Source: an uncultured Flavobacteriales bacterium (GTDB lineage: Bacteria > Bacteroidota > Bacteroidia > Flavobacteriales_D > Sanyastnellaceae). From it: DNA of 64,000 bases. The position numbers were made by a program, and so were the translations under genes. Below the pieces are notes generated by a model that did not search any database, was not told where the DNA came from, and saw only the letters and a program-made list of their open reading frames with translations. Each line of letters begins with the position of its first letter. The stretch's first letter is position 1. The stretch spans positions 46,369 through 110,368 of the forward strand of contig CAJQJX010000003.1 in NCBI GenBank assembly GCA_905478795.1, given 5' to 3'. This document shows positions 54,009-62,382 of this stretch, piece after piece.

Positions 54009-54836
54009 TTAGTCGAGGCTAACCCGACTAAAACCAGTGATAGCGCGGTCGCCCCCGCCAGTTTCTTTCACGTAGTCTGCTACGCTTTGCTTGTTGTTCT
54101 TAATGAACGCCTGGTGAACCAAAGTCACCTCTCTAAACCACTTCTTCAAGCGGCCCTTCGCAATATTCTCAGCCATTTCAGCAGGCTTGCCCTCCTTAAT
54201 AGCGAGCTCCTTACCAATCTCAAGCTCCTTATCAATGGTGGCTTGGTCGATGCTGGTCTCATCCAATGCGATCGGCGACATGGCTGCCGCTTGCATGGCC
54301 ACATCCTTACCAACCTGCGCCTCGACTGCTCCGTTGAAAGCCACGAGGGTTGAAAGGCGGTTACCGGGGTGGATATAAGCCACAACAGCATCGCCCGAGA
54401 CCTGCTCATAACGGCTGATCTCGATACGCTCACCAAGGCGGCCCATCTGGTTTGTGATTTCTTCTCCAACGGTCACACCTGTTGGGTGAGCTTGAGAAAG
54501 CAGGGCGTCCTTATCAGCAGCACCAGAAGACACGGCAATGTCGAGGATGCTCTGAGCAAAAGACACATAGTCTGAGTTCTTGGCCACAAAGTCCGTCTCA
54601 CAGTTCAATGAGATGATGCAACCGCGCGTTCCATCCTCATTGGTTGAGGCCAGGACTGCACCTTCTCCAATTTCGTTGTCACCGCGCTTAGCGGCAATTT
54701 TCTGACCCTTCTTACGAAGGATTTCGATGGCCTTGTCAAAGTCGCCTTCGGCTTCGGTCAGGGCCTTCTTGCAATCCATCATGCCTGCTCCCGTTTGCTT
54801 GCGGAGCTTGTTGACTTCGGCTGCAGTAATGCTCAT
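54009..54836 (-). CDS. tsf: translation elongation factor Ts
   Basis: Nucleotide exchange factor for EF-Tu. The 275-residue protein has the N-terminal VNKLRKQTGAGMMDCKKAL signature and CETDFVAKNSDYVSF. Start at ATG 54836 (MSITAAEVNKL); an ATG ten codons earlier is in frame but outside the conserved region. It follows rpsB by 76 bp. Confidence 0.97.
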   Translation of the reverse strand: MSITAAEVNKLRKQTGAGMMDCKKALTEAEGDFDKAIEILRKKGQKIAAKRGDNEIGEGAVLASTNEDGTRGCIISLNCETDFVAKNSDYVSFAQSILDIAVSSGAADKDALLSQAHPTGVTVGEEITNQMGRLGERIEISRYEQVSGDAVVAYIHPGNRLSTLVAFNGAVEAQVGKDVAMQAAAMSPIALDETSIDQATIDKELEIGKELAIKEGKPAEMAENIAKGRLKKWFREVTLVHQAFIKNNKQSVADYVKETGGGDRAITGFSRVSLD

Positions 54837-54912
54837 TGTAGTGGTGGTTTTGCGTGGTGAGTTCAATCACATCACGCGGGGTGAATTCGTTTGTTCAGAG
54901 ATCAGAATAAGA

Positions 54913-55833
54913 TCAGGCCTCTTTCTCGCCTTCTTCCTCAGAAGCATCGGCAGCAGGAGCTTCCTCGGCCGGAGCCTCCTCAGCAGCAGGAGCCTCCTCA
55001 GCAGCAGGAGCTTCCTCAACAGCAGGAGCTTCCTCAGCAGCAGGAGCTTCCTCAGCAGCAGGAGCAGCCTCAGCAGCAGGAGCAGCCTCAGCAGCAGGAG
55101 CTTCCTCAGCAGCAGGAGCCGCCTTTTCTGCAGCTTCCTTGTCTGAACCGCGGTCTGCCAACCCTTCCTTCACACCTTCAATGATGGCGTCCAGAACAGC
55201 CTTGATGGACTTGCTCGCATCGTCATTGGCTGGAATGGGGAAGTCCACAGAACGGGGGTCGCTGTTGGTGTCCACCATGGCAATGACAGGGATGCCCAAC
55301 TTTTTGGCTTCCGCCAAAGCAATGTGCTCTTTCATCACGTCCACAATGAATACTGCAGCAGGGATGCGGTTCATGTCTGAAATAGAACCGAGGTTCTTTT
55401 CCAACTTGGCCCGCTGACGGCTCACCTGCAAGCGCTCACGCTTGGACATGGTGTTCAGGGTTCCGTCGGCCTCCATCTTGTCGATCTGCGTCATTTTGCG
55501 GATCGCCTTGCGGATGGTGGCGAAGTTGGTCAACATACCCCCTGACCATCGCTCGGTCACGTATGGCATGTTCACGGACTCAGCGGCTTCGGTCACAATG
55601 TCCTTTGCCTGCTTTTTGGTGGCCACAAACAAGATGCGCTTGCCGCTCTTGGCAATCTGCTTTGCTGCGGCGGCAGCCTCATCCACAAGCACAACAGTCT
55701 TGTGGAGGTCGATGATGTGAATGCCCTTCTTCTCCGTGAAGATGTAAGGGGCCATATGGGGGTTCCACTTGCGCTTGAGGTGACCGAAGTGGGATCCTGC
55801 CTGAAGCAGTTGGTCGAAATTGGTGCGTGCCAT
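54913..55833 (-). CDS. rpsB: 30S ribosomal protein S2 with Ala/Glu/Pro repeat tail
   Basis: Small-subunit ribosomal protein. Residues 1-235 are a standard S2 (LLQAGSHFGHLKRKWNPHM, FVATKKQAKDIV, WSGGMLTNFATI). The last about 70 residues are a low-complexity acidic tail built of six-residue EEAPAA-type repeats, ending EEEGEKEA. The tail is predicted to be disordered. It is in frame with no interruption, so it is a real extension rather than a frameshift artefact. Copy number of the underlying 18-bp repeat could vary between strains. Confidence 0.96.
   Translation of the reverse strand: MARTNFDQLLQAGSHFGHLKRKWNPHMAPYIFTEKKGIHIIDLHKTVVLVDEAAAAAKQIAKSGKRILFVATKKQAKDIVTEAAESVNMPYVTERWSGGMLTNFATIRKAIRKMTQIDKMEADGTLNTMSKRERLQVSRQRAKLEKNLGSISDMNRIPAAVFIVDVMKEHIALAEAKKLGIPVIAMVDTNSDPRSVDFPIPANDDASKSIKAVLDAIIEGVKEGLADRGSDKEAAEKAAPAAEEAPAAEAAPAAEAAPAAEEAPAAEEAPAVEEAPAAEEAPAAEEAPAEEAPAADASEEEGEKEA
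54949..55120 (-). repeat. in-frame 18-bp tandem repeat in the rpsB tail
   Basis: About nine imperfect copies of an 18-bp unit encoding (E/A)EAPAA. Neighbouring copies are nearly identical at the DNA level, as expected for slippage-driven expansion, and one copy is shortened by a codon. Confidence 0.85.
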
Positions 55834-55857
55834 GATGCTACGTTCCTAGGGTTAAGC

Positions 55858-55894
55858 AACAACGAGGTAGCTTCTAATGAAGGTCCCCGTTGTT
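55858..55894 (-). promoter_or_regulatory. stem-loop in the rpsB 5' leader
   Basis: In the 103-bp gap between rpsI and rpsB, AACAACG pairs with CGTTGTT, extended by GG/CC after one mismatch, around a 17-nt loop. On the minus strand no T-run follows, so it looks more like an mRNA leader structure than a terminator. An S2 autoregulatory site is possible but unproven. Confidence 0.3.
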
Positions 55895-55936
55895 TGGATG
55901 CTAGCTGTATATGTTGAGTAAAGGGTAAGCTGGAGA

Positions 55937-56323
55937 TCAGCGCTTGGAGAACTGGAACTTCTTCCGCGCCTTCTTTTGGCCAAACTTCTTGCGCTCAACC
56001 ATGCGTGGGTCACGCGTGGTGAGGCCTTCGGCTTTCAAGGTGGGCTTGAGCTCCTCGTTCAATTCAATCAGCGCCTTGGAAATCGCGAGGCGCAGCGCCT
56101 CGGCTTGTCCAGTAATGCCGCCGCCATCAAGGTTGGCCTTGATGTCGAACTGGTCGATGGTTTCGGTCAGCATAAATGGCTGCTTGACCTTGTACTGAAG
56201 CGTAGGGAGCGGGAAGTACTCAGTAATGTCCCGCTTGTTGATGGTCACCTTGCCAGTGCCTTGTGTCATGTAGACACGGGCGATGGCATTCTTACGGCGA
56301 CCTGAGGTATTGATCGTCTGCAT
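55937..56323 (-). CDS. rpsI: 30S ribosomal protein S9
   Basis: Small-subunit ribosomal protein of 128 residues with the normal SGRRKNAIARVYMTQGTGKV start region, GGGITGQAEALRLAISKAL and the basic C terminus ending KKFQFSKR, whose last Arg contacts P-site tRNA. Follows rplM after 5 bp, the standard L13-S9 pair. Confidence 0.97.
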   Translation of the reverse strand: MQTINTSGRRKNAIARVYMTQGTGKVTINKRDITEYFPLPTLQYKVKQPFMLTETIDQFDIKANLDGGGITGQAEALRLAISKALIELNEELKPTLKAEGLTTRDPRMVERKKFGQKKARKKFQFSKR

Positions 56324-56328
56324 GCGAA

Positions 56329-56778
56329 TCAGGAAGGAATGGCGTGAGCGGTGGGCTGCTGTGCCTGATGGGTATGCTCAGCACCAACGACAACGTGAAG
56401 GTTCTTATAAATGGCGCGGCCAAGGCGGTTCTTTGGAAGCATACCGCGAACGGCATTCTCCACCAGACGTTCTGGCGTGCGCTCCAAAACTTCCTTAGCG
56501 GTGCGGCGGTATTGACCACCTGGGTAACCCGAGTAACGGATGTACTCCTTGTCATCCCACTTGTTGCCTGTCAACTCCACCTTTTCGGCGTTGATCACAA
56601 TCACAAAGTCACCACAATCCGCGTGCGGAGTGAAGTTCACCTTGTGCTTGCCTCTGAGAAGGCGGGCGATTTCAGAACAAAGACGGCCCAGACGTTGCCC
56701 TTCGGCATCGACCAGCAACCATTTCTTGTCGGCGTTCTCCTTATTGACGGAGACGGTTTTGTAGCTCAACGTATCCAC
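56329..56778 (-). CDS. rplM: 50S ribosomal protein L13
   Basis: Large-subunit ribosomal protein. The conserved N terminus DTLSYKTVSVNK begins at a GTG at 56778, so the product is 149 residues; the same frame stays open to 57006, but that extension overlaps the promoter and the start of the divergent tdk gene and has no L13 similarity. Motifs LLVDAEGQRLGRLCSEIARLL and HADCGDFVIVINAEKV are typical. First gene of the rplM-rpsI-rpsB-tsf block. Confidence 0.96.
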   Translation of the reverse strand: MDTLSYKTVSVNKENADKKWLLVDAEGQRLGRLCSEIARLLRGKHKVNFTPHADCGDFVIVINAEKVELTGNKWDDKEYIRYSGYPGGQYRRTAKEVLERTPERLVENAVRGMLPKNRLGRAIYKNLHVVVGAEHTHQAQQPTAHAIPS

Positions 56779-56797
56779 TGCGCTTCGAAGTTGATAA

Positions 56798-56816
56798 ACC
56801 CCGGAAAATTCGGGGT
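56798..56816 (-). promoter_or_regulatory. hairpin in the rplM 5' leader
   Basis: Six-base-pair stem ACCCCG/CGGGGT with a 7-nt AT-rich loop, lying directly after the -7 box and 20 nt before the GTG start. It would be at the extreme 5' end of the rplM mRNA. Candidate L13 autoregulatory leader or stability hairpin. Confidence 0.4.
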
Positions 56817-56817
56817 G

Positions 56818-56825
56818 CGAATATA
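56818..56825 (-). promoter_or_regulatory. variant -7 box (TATATTCG) upstream of rplM
   Basis: TAnnTTYG-type box read on the minus strand, in the only large gap ahead of the ribosomal-protein block and about 40 nt before the GTG. Strong genes would be expected to carry a good promoter here, which supports TTCG as an accepted variant in this organism. Confidence 0.45.
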
Positions 56826-56976
56826 GTGGCAATTCCAATGGGGTACAAACCCCTGAGCAAGAGTGTTTCCCACGGACCAAAGTGGATGACGATAGACCTG
56901 CCAAAAACCACCGTTCACAGTGCTTGGAAAACATGCCGTACGACTTGGCCCATCTACTTCGTAAAATTGAGGATTC

Positions 56977-57603
56977 ATGACGGCATACGAAAGACATCCG
57001 CCCCACCCGGTCGGAGGAACCATCGAGGTCATTGCCGGCCCGATGTTTTCCGGAAAGACAGAAGAGCTGCTCCGCCGCTTACGCCGAGCTAGCTTGGCCA
57101 AGCAGGCCGTCACCCTCTTTAAACCAGAGCGCGACAATCGCCACGACACCACGGATGTAGTCAGCCATGACTCACGCCGACAGCCCGCCCACGCCATGGC
57201 CGATGCAGCCGCATTGGAAGCCATGGTAAATCAATTGATTGCAGACCATCAAATGCCCGATGTGATCGGCATTGACGAGGTGCAATTCTTTGGCGAGAAA
57301 ATTGTGGATGTGTGCAACCGATTGGCCGATTGCGGCATTCGGGTCATCGCAGCAGGGTTAGATCTCGACTACCTCGGACGTCCTTTTGGGTGCATTCCCC
57401 TCCTTTTGGCCCATGCCGAATACGTGACAAAACTGAATGCCATCTGCTCCATTACTGGCAGGCCCGCCCATTTTTCTCACCGCATTGAAGGCGGCAGTGA
57501 AGACGTCCAGATCGGAGGGGCGGAATCCTATCAAGCCCTGTCGCGTGAACCCTACAATGAAGTCGTGGTCCGATCACACCATCGGGTCACCCCCGCCGAA
57601 TGA
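56977..57603 (+). CDS. tdk: thymidine kinase (type II)
   Basis: Phosphorylates thymidine in the salvage pathway. The 208-residue protein has Walker A GPMFSGKTEELLRRL, FKPERDNRH, IGIDEVQFF and AAGLDLDYLGRPFG. The usual structural zinc cysteines are largely missing: the first pair reads CSIT instead of C-x2-C, and the C-terminal pair is not evident (ending VRSHHRVTPAE). The stop overlaps the murF-alr start (ATGA). Confidence 0.94.
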   Translation: MTAYERHPPHPVGGTIEVIAGPMFSGKTEELLRRLRRASLAKQAVTLFKPERDNRHDTTDVVSHDSRRQPAHAMADAAALEAMVNQLIADHQMPDVIGIDEVQFFGEKIVDVCNRLADCGIRVIAAGLDLDYLGRPFGCIPLLLAHAEYVTKLNAICSITGRPAHFSHRIEGGSEDVQIGGAESYQALSREPYNEVVVRSHHRVTPAE

Positions 57604-60131
57604 ACATCGGCCCGGAGCTTTGGAACGTGCTTGCATCCACCCTTAAAGGGTCGGTTGCAGCCTCAGCCGTCCAAGGCCCACCCGATTTCGAATACCTGTC
57701 GACAGACACCCGCACTTTACACGGCAGTAAAGCGGCGCTTTCTCACACGGTTTTTCTGGCCTTGCGCGGCCCACGGCACGATGGCCATGCTCACGTTGCC
57801 GCTGCTGCTGCATCGGGAGTCCGCGGTTTCATTCTCGCCTCAGACTGGCCAGGCGAAGATCCCGATGGGCACGTTCTAAGGGTGCCCAACACATTAATGG
57901 CCCTGCAAGCACTGGGTCGCGCTGCACGACAATCGCGCCCGGGAAAAGTCGTGGGCATCACCGGTTCCAATGGCAAGACCATGGTCAAAGAGTGGGCACA
58001 TGCCCTAGCGCCCGCGACCCACCGGGTCTCAAGAAGCCCCGGCAGCTGGAACAGCCAAGTCGGCGTCCCCTTGTCTTTGTGGGGCATGGATGACACTGCC
58101 GACAGTTACCTTGTTGAGGCTGGCATTTCCATGCCCGGAGAAATGGAGACGCTGGCCTCCATCATTGCACCCAACATCGGAGTCATGGTGCATTTTGGTG
58201 ACGCGCACGGCAGTCATTTCAGCAGCCGCCAAGCCAAAGCACAAGAGAAGGTCCGCCTATTTAAGGACTGCGACAAGGTGATCCTGGGTACCCACGACCC
58301 TGACGTCATGCAAGCGCTCACCGACCACGGTGTGGCCCAGCGCTGCATTTATTGGACCCTTCCACATGCGGCATCACCAGCACTTCCTGGAACGTGCGCA
58401 TTGAACATTACCAAAGCCGATAGAAAGCCACACCACACCCACCTCGTGGGCACGTGGAAGGGAAAAACCCTCGAGTGGACCGTTCCATTTACAGACGAGG
58501 CCAGCCTTTCCAACGCCCTCACTGCCGCGCTTATCATGCTCGAGTTGAGTGGTGATTTGGCGGCCGTCACATCCAACCTTCCCCTGCTTCAGCCACTCGG
58601 CATGCGCCTGGAGCACTTAACCGGAACAGGAGGTGGCACCATTATCAACGATACTTGGAACCACGATCTCGACGGACTGTCCACTGCTTTAGAGGCGCTT
58701 GACCGCCTCAGCGGAGACCGCAAAAATGCCGTGGTCCTTTCGGATTTGGTGCCCTTTGACCGCCAAGACCCAGAGCAAATCAAACGGCTCAAGCACACCT
58801 TGGGCCAACATCAAGTCGACCATTGGATTGCTGTTGGCCCTCAACTTTCTGAAGGCATCCCCGGCGTCACCACGGGAACCGTAGATCACTTCGATTCCAC
58901 AGAAGAACTCTTGAACAGCGCGTCACTCGACCGCCTGCAAGGCTGGGACGTCTTGGTCAAAGGGGCACGGCCTTTTGCCTTTGAGCGGGTCTCCCGTGCA
59001 CTGGAGGCGAACCCACACACCACTGTATTCGACCTGGATTTGGGACGGCTCGCCCACAACCTCGAACAACACCGGGAACGCTTTGGACTTCCCATCATGG
59101 GGATGGTCAAAGCCTTTGCATACGGAGCGGGTGATGCGGTCGCAATAGAGCTCAGCCGATTGGGAATAACGCGGCTTGCTGTGGCCTTTACTGAAGAAGG
59201 TGTGGCCCTGCGCAAAGCTGGCGTTCAATGCCCCATCATGGTGCTCAATGCTGATCCGCAGCGGTTTCATGACCTGATAGAATGGCGCCTTGAACCAGAG
59301 GTACACCACTTGGGCACCATAGAGCAGTGGGGGCGGGTCCGCGCCAACCACGCAGCCATTGAAGAAGGTGAAAATGGCGTTCACCTCAAGGTCGAAACCG
59401 GTATGCACCGATTGGGCCTCGCGCCAGAGGAGGCGCACTTGGCCGGAGCAAAATGTGCCGAACTCGGCATCCCCATCATCAGTGTATACAGCCATCTGTC
59501 CGCAGCAGATGATGTCGATGCAGACGCTCATACACGCCTTCAAATTGAAGCCTACGACGCAGCCTGTCAAGCGGTTTCTCAGGGTTGGGCCAGCACATCA
59601 GACCGCCCAGAAGGTTCCGGCTTCATCCGTCACCTGGCCAATACTGCTGGCGCCGCGCGGTTCCCTGACGCACGCTACGACATGGTGCGCATTGGGCTCG
59701 GTCTCTATGGCCTTGATGCCTCTGGCACCATGAAGAATTTGCAACCCATCGGTCGTTTTCACACCCGCATCAGCCATCTGCACGACGTCACTGCAGGAAC
59801 TCCCGTCGGTTATGGCGCCAAGGATTCCGCCCGTCATACCCGGCGGATCGCCACTTTGCCCGTAGGCTACGCAGACGGTCTGCCCCGCTCTGCCGGAATG
59901 GGAAAAGTGCATCTGTTCACCGGAGGAAAACTCTGCCCCACTGTGGGGCCTGTGTGCATGGATGGGTGCATGATCGACGTCACCGGTATGGAGGTCCGTG
60001 TGGGCGATCCCGTCGAGATCTTTGGCGACCACGCCACCATCGAAGACCTGGCATCCGCCACAGGGACCATTCCTTATGAAATCCTCTGCCGCATCCCTCA
60101 GCGCGTGAGGCGCAGGCACCTCCGCACCTGA
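57600..60131 (+). CDS. murF-alr: bifunctional MurF / alanine racemase
   Basis: Fusion of UDP-MurNAc-tripeptide:D-Ala-D-Ala ligase (about 1-470) with alanine racemase (about 475-843), linking D-alanine supply to peptidoglycan precursor synthesis. The MurF part has the ATP loop VVGITGSNGKTMVKEW and SRSPGSWNSQVGVPLSLWG; the racemase part begins VFDLDLGRLAHNLEQH with the PLP lysine in MVKAFAYGAG and has RIGLGLYGLD and PVGYADGLPRSAG. Such fusions are known from Bacteroidota. The start overlaps the tdk stop (ATGA). Confidence 0.95.
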   Translation: MNIGPELWNVLASTLKGSVAASAVQGPPDFEYLSTDTRTLHGSKAALSHTVFLALRGPRHDGHAHVAAAAASGVRGFILASDWPGEDPDGHVLRVPNTLMALQALGRAARQSRPGKVVGITGSNGKTMVKEWAHALAPATHRVSRSPGSWNSQVGVPLSLWGMDDTADSYLVEAGISMPGEMETLASIIAPNIGVMVHFGDAHGSHFSSRQAKAQEKVRLFKDCDKVILGTHDPDVMQALTDHGVAQRCIYWTLPHAASPALPGTCALNITKADRKPHHTHLVGTWKGKTLEWTVPFTDEASLSNALTAALIMLELSGDLAAVTSNLPLLQPLGMRLEHLTGTGGGTIINDTWNHDLDGLSTALEALDRLSGDRKNAVVLSDLVPFDRQDPEQIKRLKHTLGQHQVDHWIAVGPQLSEGIPGVTTGTVDHFDSTEELLNSASLDRLQGWDVLVKGARPFAFERVSRALEANPHTTVFDLDLGRLAHNLEQHRERFGLPIMGMVKAFAYGAGDAVAIELSRLGITRLAVAFTEEGVALRKAGVQCPIMVLNADPQRFHDLIEWRLEPEVHHLGTIEQWGRVRANHAAIEEGENGVHLKVETGMHRLGLAPEEAHLAGAKCAELGIPIISVYSHLSAADDVDADAHTRLQIEAYDAACQAVSQGWASTSDRPEGSGFIRHLANTAGAARFPDARYDMVRIGLGLYGLDASGTMKNLQPIGRFHTRISHLHDVTAGTPVGYGAKDSARHTRRIATLPVGYADGLPRSAGMGKVHLFTGGKLCPTVGPVCMDGCMIDVTGMEVRVGDPVEIFGDHATIEDLASATGTIPYEILCRIPQRVRRRHLRT

Positions 60132-60140
60132 GCACCATCG

Positions 60141-60148
60141 TAACTTTG
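60141..60148 (+). promoter_or_regulatory. -7 box (TAACTTTG) immediately before the DUF5522 gene
   Basis: Exact TAnnTTTG match ending 4 nt before the GTG start at 60153, the same spacing as in front of thiL. Suggests a leaderless transcript covering the small gene and hutU. Confidence 0.45.
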
Positions 60149-60152
60149 AGCC

Positions 60153-60335
60153 GTGGACCGCTCAAAGAAAATCCCCATCGAAGCAGGCGATACCTACTCA
60201 TCGCCAGAGGGTTTTCTTGTCTTTACTGAACAATACCACCGCAAACGCGGCTATTGCTGCACGAGCGGTTGCAAGCACTGCCCCTATGGTTACGACAAGG
60301 GGACCGGCCGCATCCGCAATCCCAAAGGCCTTTGA
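60153..60335 (+). CDS. DUF5522 small cysteine-rich protein
   Basis: A 60-residue protein with a GTG start. The core RGYCCTSGCKHCPYGYD holds four cysteines (Cys35, 36, 40, 43), a pattern typical of DUF5522-family proteins and suggestive of metal or Fe-S binding. Function is unknown. It lies 21 bp after murF-alr and 10 bp before hutU, so co-transcription with hutU is likely. Confidence 0.82.
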   Translation: MDRSKKIPIEAGDTYSSPEGFLVFTEQYHRKRGYCCTSGCKHCPYGYDKGTGRIRNPKGL

Positions 60336-60345
60336 CCCGATCGCC

Positions 60346-62382
60346 ATGAACACGACCACCGCTACCGACCCCGCCACCATTGCTTTTCGCGAGGAAATTG
60401 CTTCGGGACTTCCCCTGTCCTTGCCCCATCCTCAGCACAGGTCAGCCGATGTTTCGCACGCGCCTGTGCGCAAGGACATCTTGACGCCCAAGCAAAAAGA
60501 ACTCGCCTTGGCCAATGCCCTGCGGTATTTCCCCGCTGCCCAACATGAGACCTTGGCCCCGGAGTTTGCAGCAGAGCTCAAAGCCTATGGCCGCATCTAC
60601 ATGTACCGGTTCATGCCACGTTACGCCATGCATGCGCGCCCCATGGATGCCTACCCTGCCAAGACCCCTCAAGCGGCAGCCATCATGCTCATGATCCAGA
60701 ACAACCTGGACCCAGCGGTGGCGCAACACCCCGAAGAGCTGATCACTTATGGAGGCAACGGTGCTGTCTTTCAGAACTGGGCCCAATACCGGTTGGTCAT
60801 GCACTATTTGAGTGAAATGACCGACGACCAAACCCTGGTGATGTACAGCGGGCACCCACTGGGCCTCTTCCCTTCACACCCTGGCGCACCCCGCGTGGTG
60901 GTCACCAATGGCATGGTCATTCCAAACTACAGTGCCGCCGATGATTTGGAGCGTATGAACGCATTGGGCGTGAGCCAATACGGTCAAATGACCGCAGGGT
61001 CGTACATGTACATCGGCCCTCAAGGCATTGTGCATGGCACCACCATCACCGTGCTCAACGCTGGTCGCCGACTGGATCCCGAAAACCCCACACTCGCAGG
61101 CAAGCTCTTTGTCACCGCTGGTCTGGGGGGCATGTCGGGCGCCCAACCCAAAGCCGGGAACATCGCCGGTGTGGTTTCCGTAACGGCAGAGGTGGACCCC
61201 GTTGCCGCGTGGAAGCGCCACGAGCAAGGGTGGGTTGACCACGTTGTAGAAGACGTCGCAGAGCTCGCAAACCGTGTTCGTGCATCCATGGAAAACAAGG
61301 ATGCCGTGAGCTATGCCTATTTGGGCAATGTGGTCGACGTATGGGAACACTTCTACGAGGCCGGCATCCACATCCACCTCGGGTCTGACCAAACCTCTTT
61401 GCACAACCCTTGGGCAGGCGGTTACTATCCTGTAGGCCTGCCCTTTGAAGCTGCCCAAAAGATGATGGCCGAAGACCCTGACCAATTCAAGGAGTGCGTT
61501 AAGCAAAGCCTGCGCCGGCACACCACTGCCGTCAACCAGCATACGGCGAGAGGGACCTACTTCTTTGACTACGGCAACGCCTTCCTCTTAGAAAGCTCGC
61601 GCGCCGGGGCTGACATCATGGCCGATGACGGGGAAGCATTCCGCTACCCGAGCTATGTGCAAGACATCATGGGGCCTATGTGCTTTGATTATGGCTTCGG
61701 GCCCTTCCGTTGGGTTTGCGGCTCAGGAGACCCTACCGACCTCGACAAAACCGATGCCATCGCTTGCGAAGTGCTGGAGGACATGATGGCCGAAGCCCCT
61801 GCAGAAATCAGGCAGCAAATGGCCGACAATGTGCAGTGGATTCGCGGCGCAAAGGCCAATAACCTCGTGGTCGGCTCCCAAGCCCGCATCCTATATGCCG
61901 ATGCGGAAGGCCGCATGCGGATTGCCAAGGCGTTCAACACGGCCATTTCCAATGGCAGCCTGTCTGGGCCAGTGATTCTCGGCCGTGACCACCACGATGT
62001 AAGCGGAACGGACTCTCCGTATCGCGAGACCTCCAACATCTATGACGGCTCTGCTTTCACAGCCGATATGGCCGTCCAAAACTTTGTGGGAGACGCCTTC
62101 CGCGGTGCCACTTGGGTGTCCCTTCACAACGGAGGAGGCGTCGGCTGGGGCGAAGTGATCAACGGTGGATTCGGCATGCTCCTCGACGGGTCAGCTGAAG
62201 CCGAAGCCAAGCTCACCTCCATGCTCCACTGGGATGTCAACAATGGCATTGCCCGCCGCAGCTGGGCCCGCAATGACGAAGCACAATTTGCCATCCGTCG
62301 GGCCATGGAATCAGAGCCTAAATTGAAAGTCACCTTGGCTCAAAAAGCCGATGCCGACCTCGTCCGTCGGGCCCTCTCTTAA
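60346..62382 (+). CDS. hutU: urocanate hydratase
   Basis: Second enzyme of histidine degradation, converting urocanate to imidazolone propionate with bound NAD. The 678-residue protein is longer than typical 550-560-residue bacterial HutU. Key motifs are VMYSGHPLGLFPSHPGAPRV, VTAGLGGMSGAQPKAGNIAG and FRWVCGSGDPTDLDKTD with a conserved cysteine region. ATG at 60346 is used; an open frame upstream overlaps the DUF5522 gene. No hutH, hutI or hutG is adjacent, so the pathway genes are dispersed. Stop overlaps the next start (TAATG). Confidence 0.94.
   Translation: MNTTTATDPATIAFREEIASGLPLSLPHPQHRSADVSHAPVRKDILTPKQKELALANALRYFPAAQHETLAPEFAAELKAYGRIYMYRFMPRYAMHARPMDAYPAKTPQAAAIMLMIQNNLDPAVAQHPEELITYGGNGAVFQNWAQYRLVMHYLSEMTDDQTLVMYSGHPLGLFPSHPGAPRVVVTNGMVIPNYSAADDLERMNALGVSQYGQMTAGSYMYIGPQGIVHGTTITVLNAGRRLDPENPTLAGKLFVTAGLGGMSGAQPKAGNIAGVVSVTAEVDPVAAWKRHEQGWVDHVVEDVAELANRVRASMENKDAVSYAYLGNVVDVWEHFYEAGIHIHLGSDQTSLHNPWAGGYYPVGLPFEAAQKMMAEDPDQFKECVKQSLRRHTTAVNQHTARGTYFFDYGNAFLLESSRAGADIMADDGEAFRYPSYVQDIMGPMCFDYGFGPFRWVCGSGDPTDLDKTDAIACEVLEDMMAEAPAEIRQQMADNVQWIRGAKANNLVVGSQARILYADAEGRMRIAKAFNTAISNGSLSGPVILGRDHHDVSGTDSPYRETSNIYDGSAFTADMAVQNFVGDAFRGATWVSLHNGGGVGWGEVINGGFGMLLDGSAEAEAKLTSMLHWDVNNGIARRSWARNDEAQFAIRRAMESEPKLKVTLAQKADADLVRRALS

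Noticed and set aside
54949..55120. Tandem repeat considered as CRISPR or minisatellite
   Set aside because: Units are contiguous without spacers and keep the rpsB reading frame, so it is a coding repeat.
56779..57006. In-frame N-terminal extension of L13
   Set aside because: The 76 extra codons have no L13 similarity, cover the promoter and overlap the divergent tdk start; the conserved N terminus begins at the GTG at 56778.
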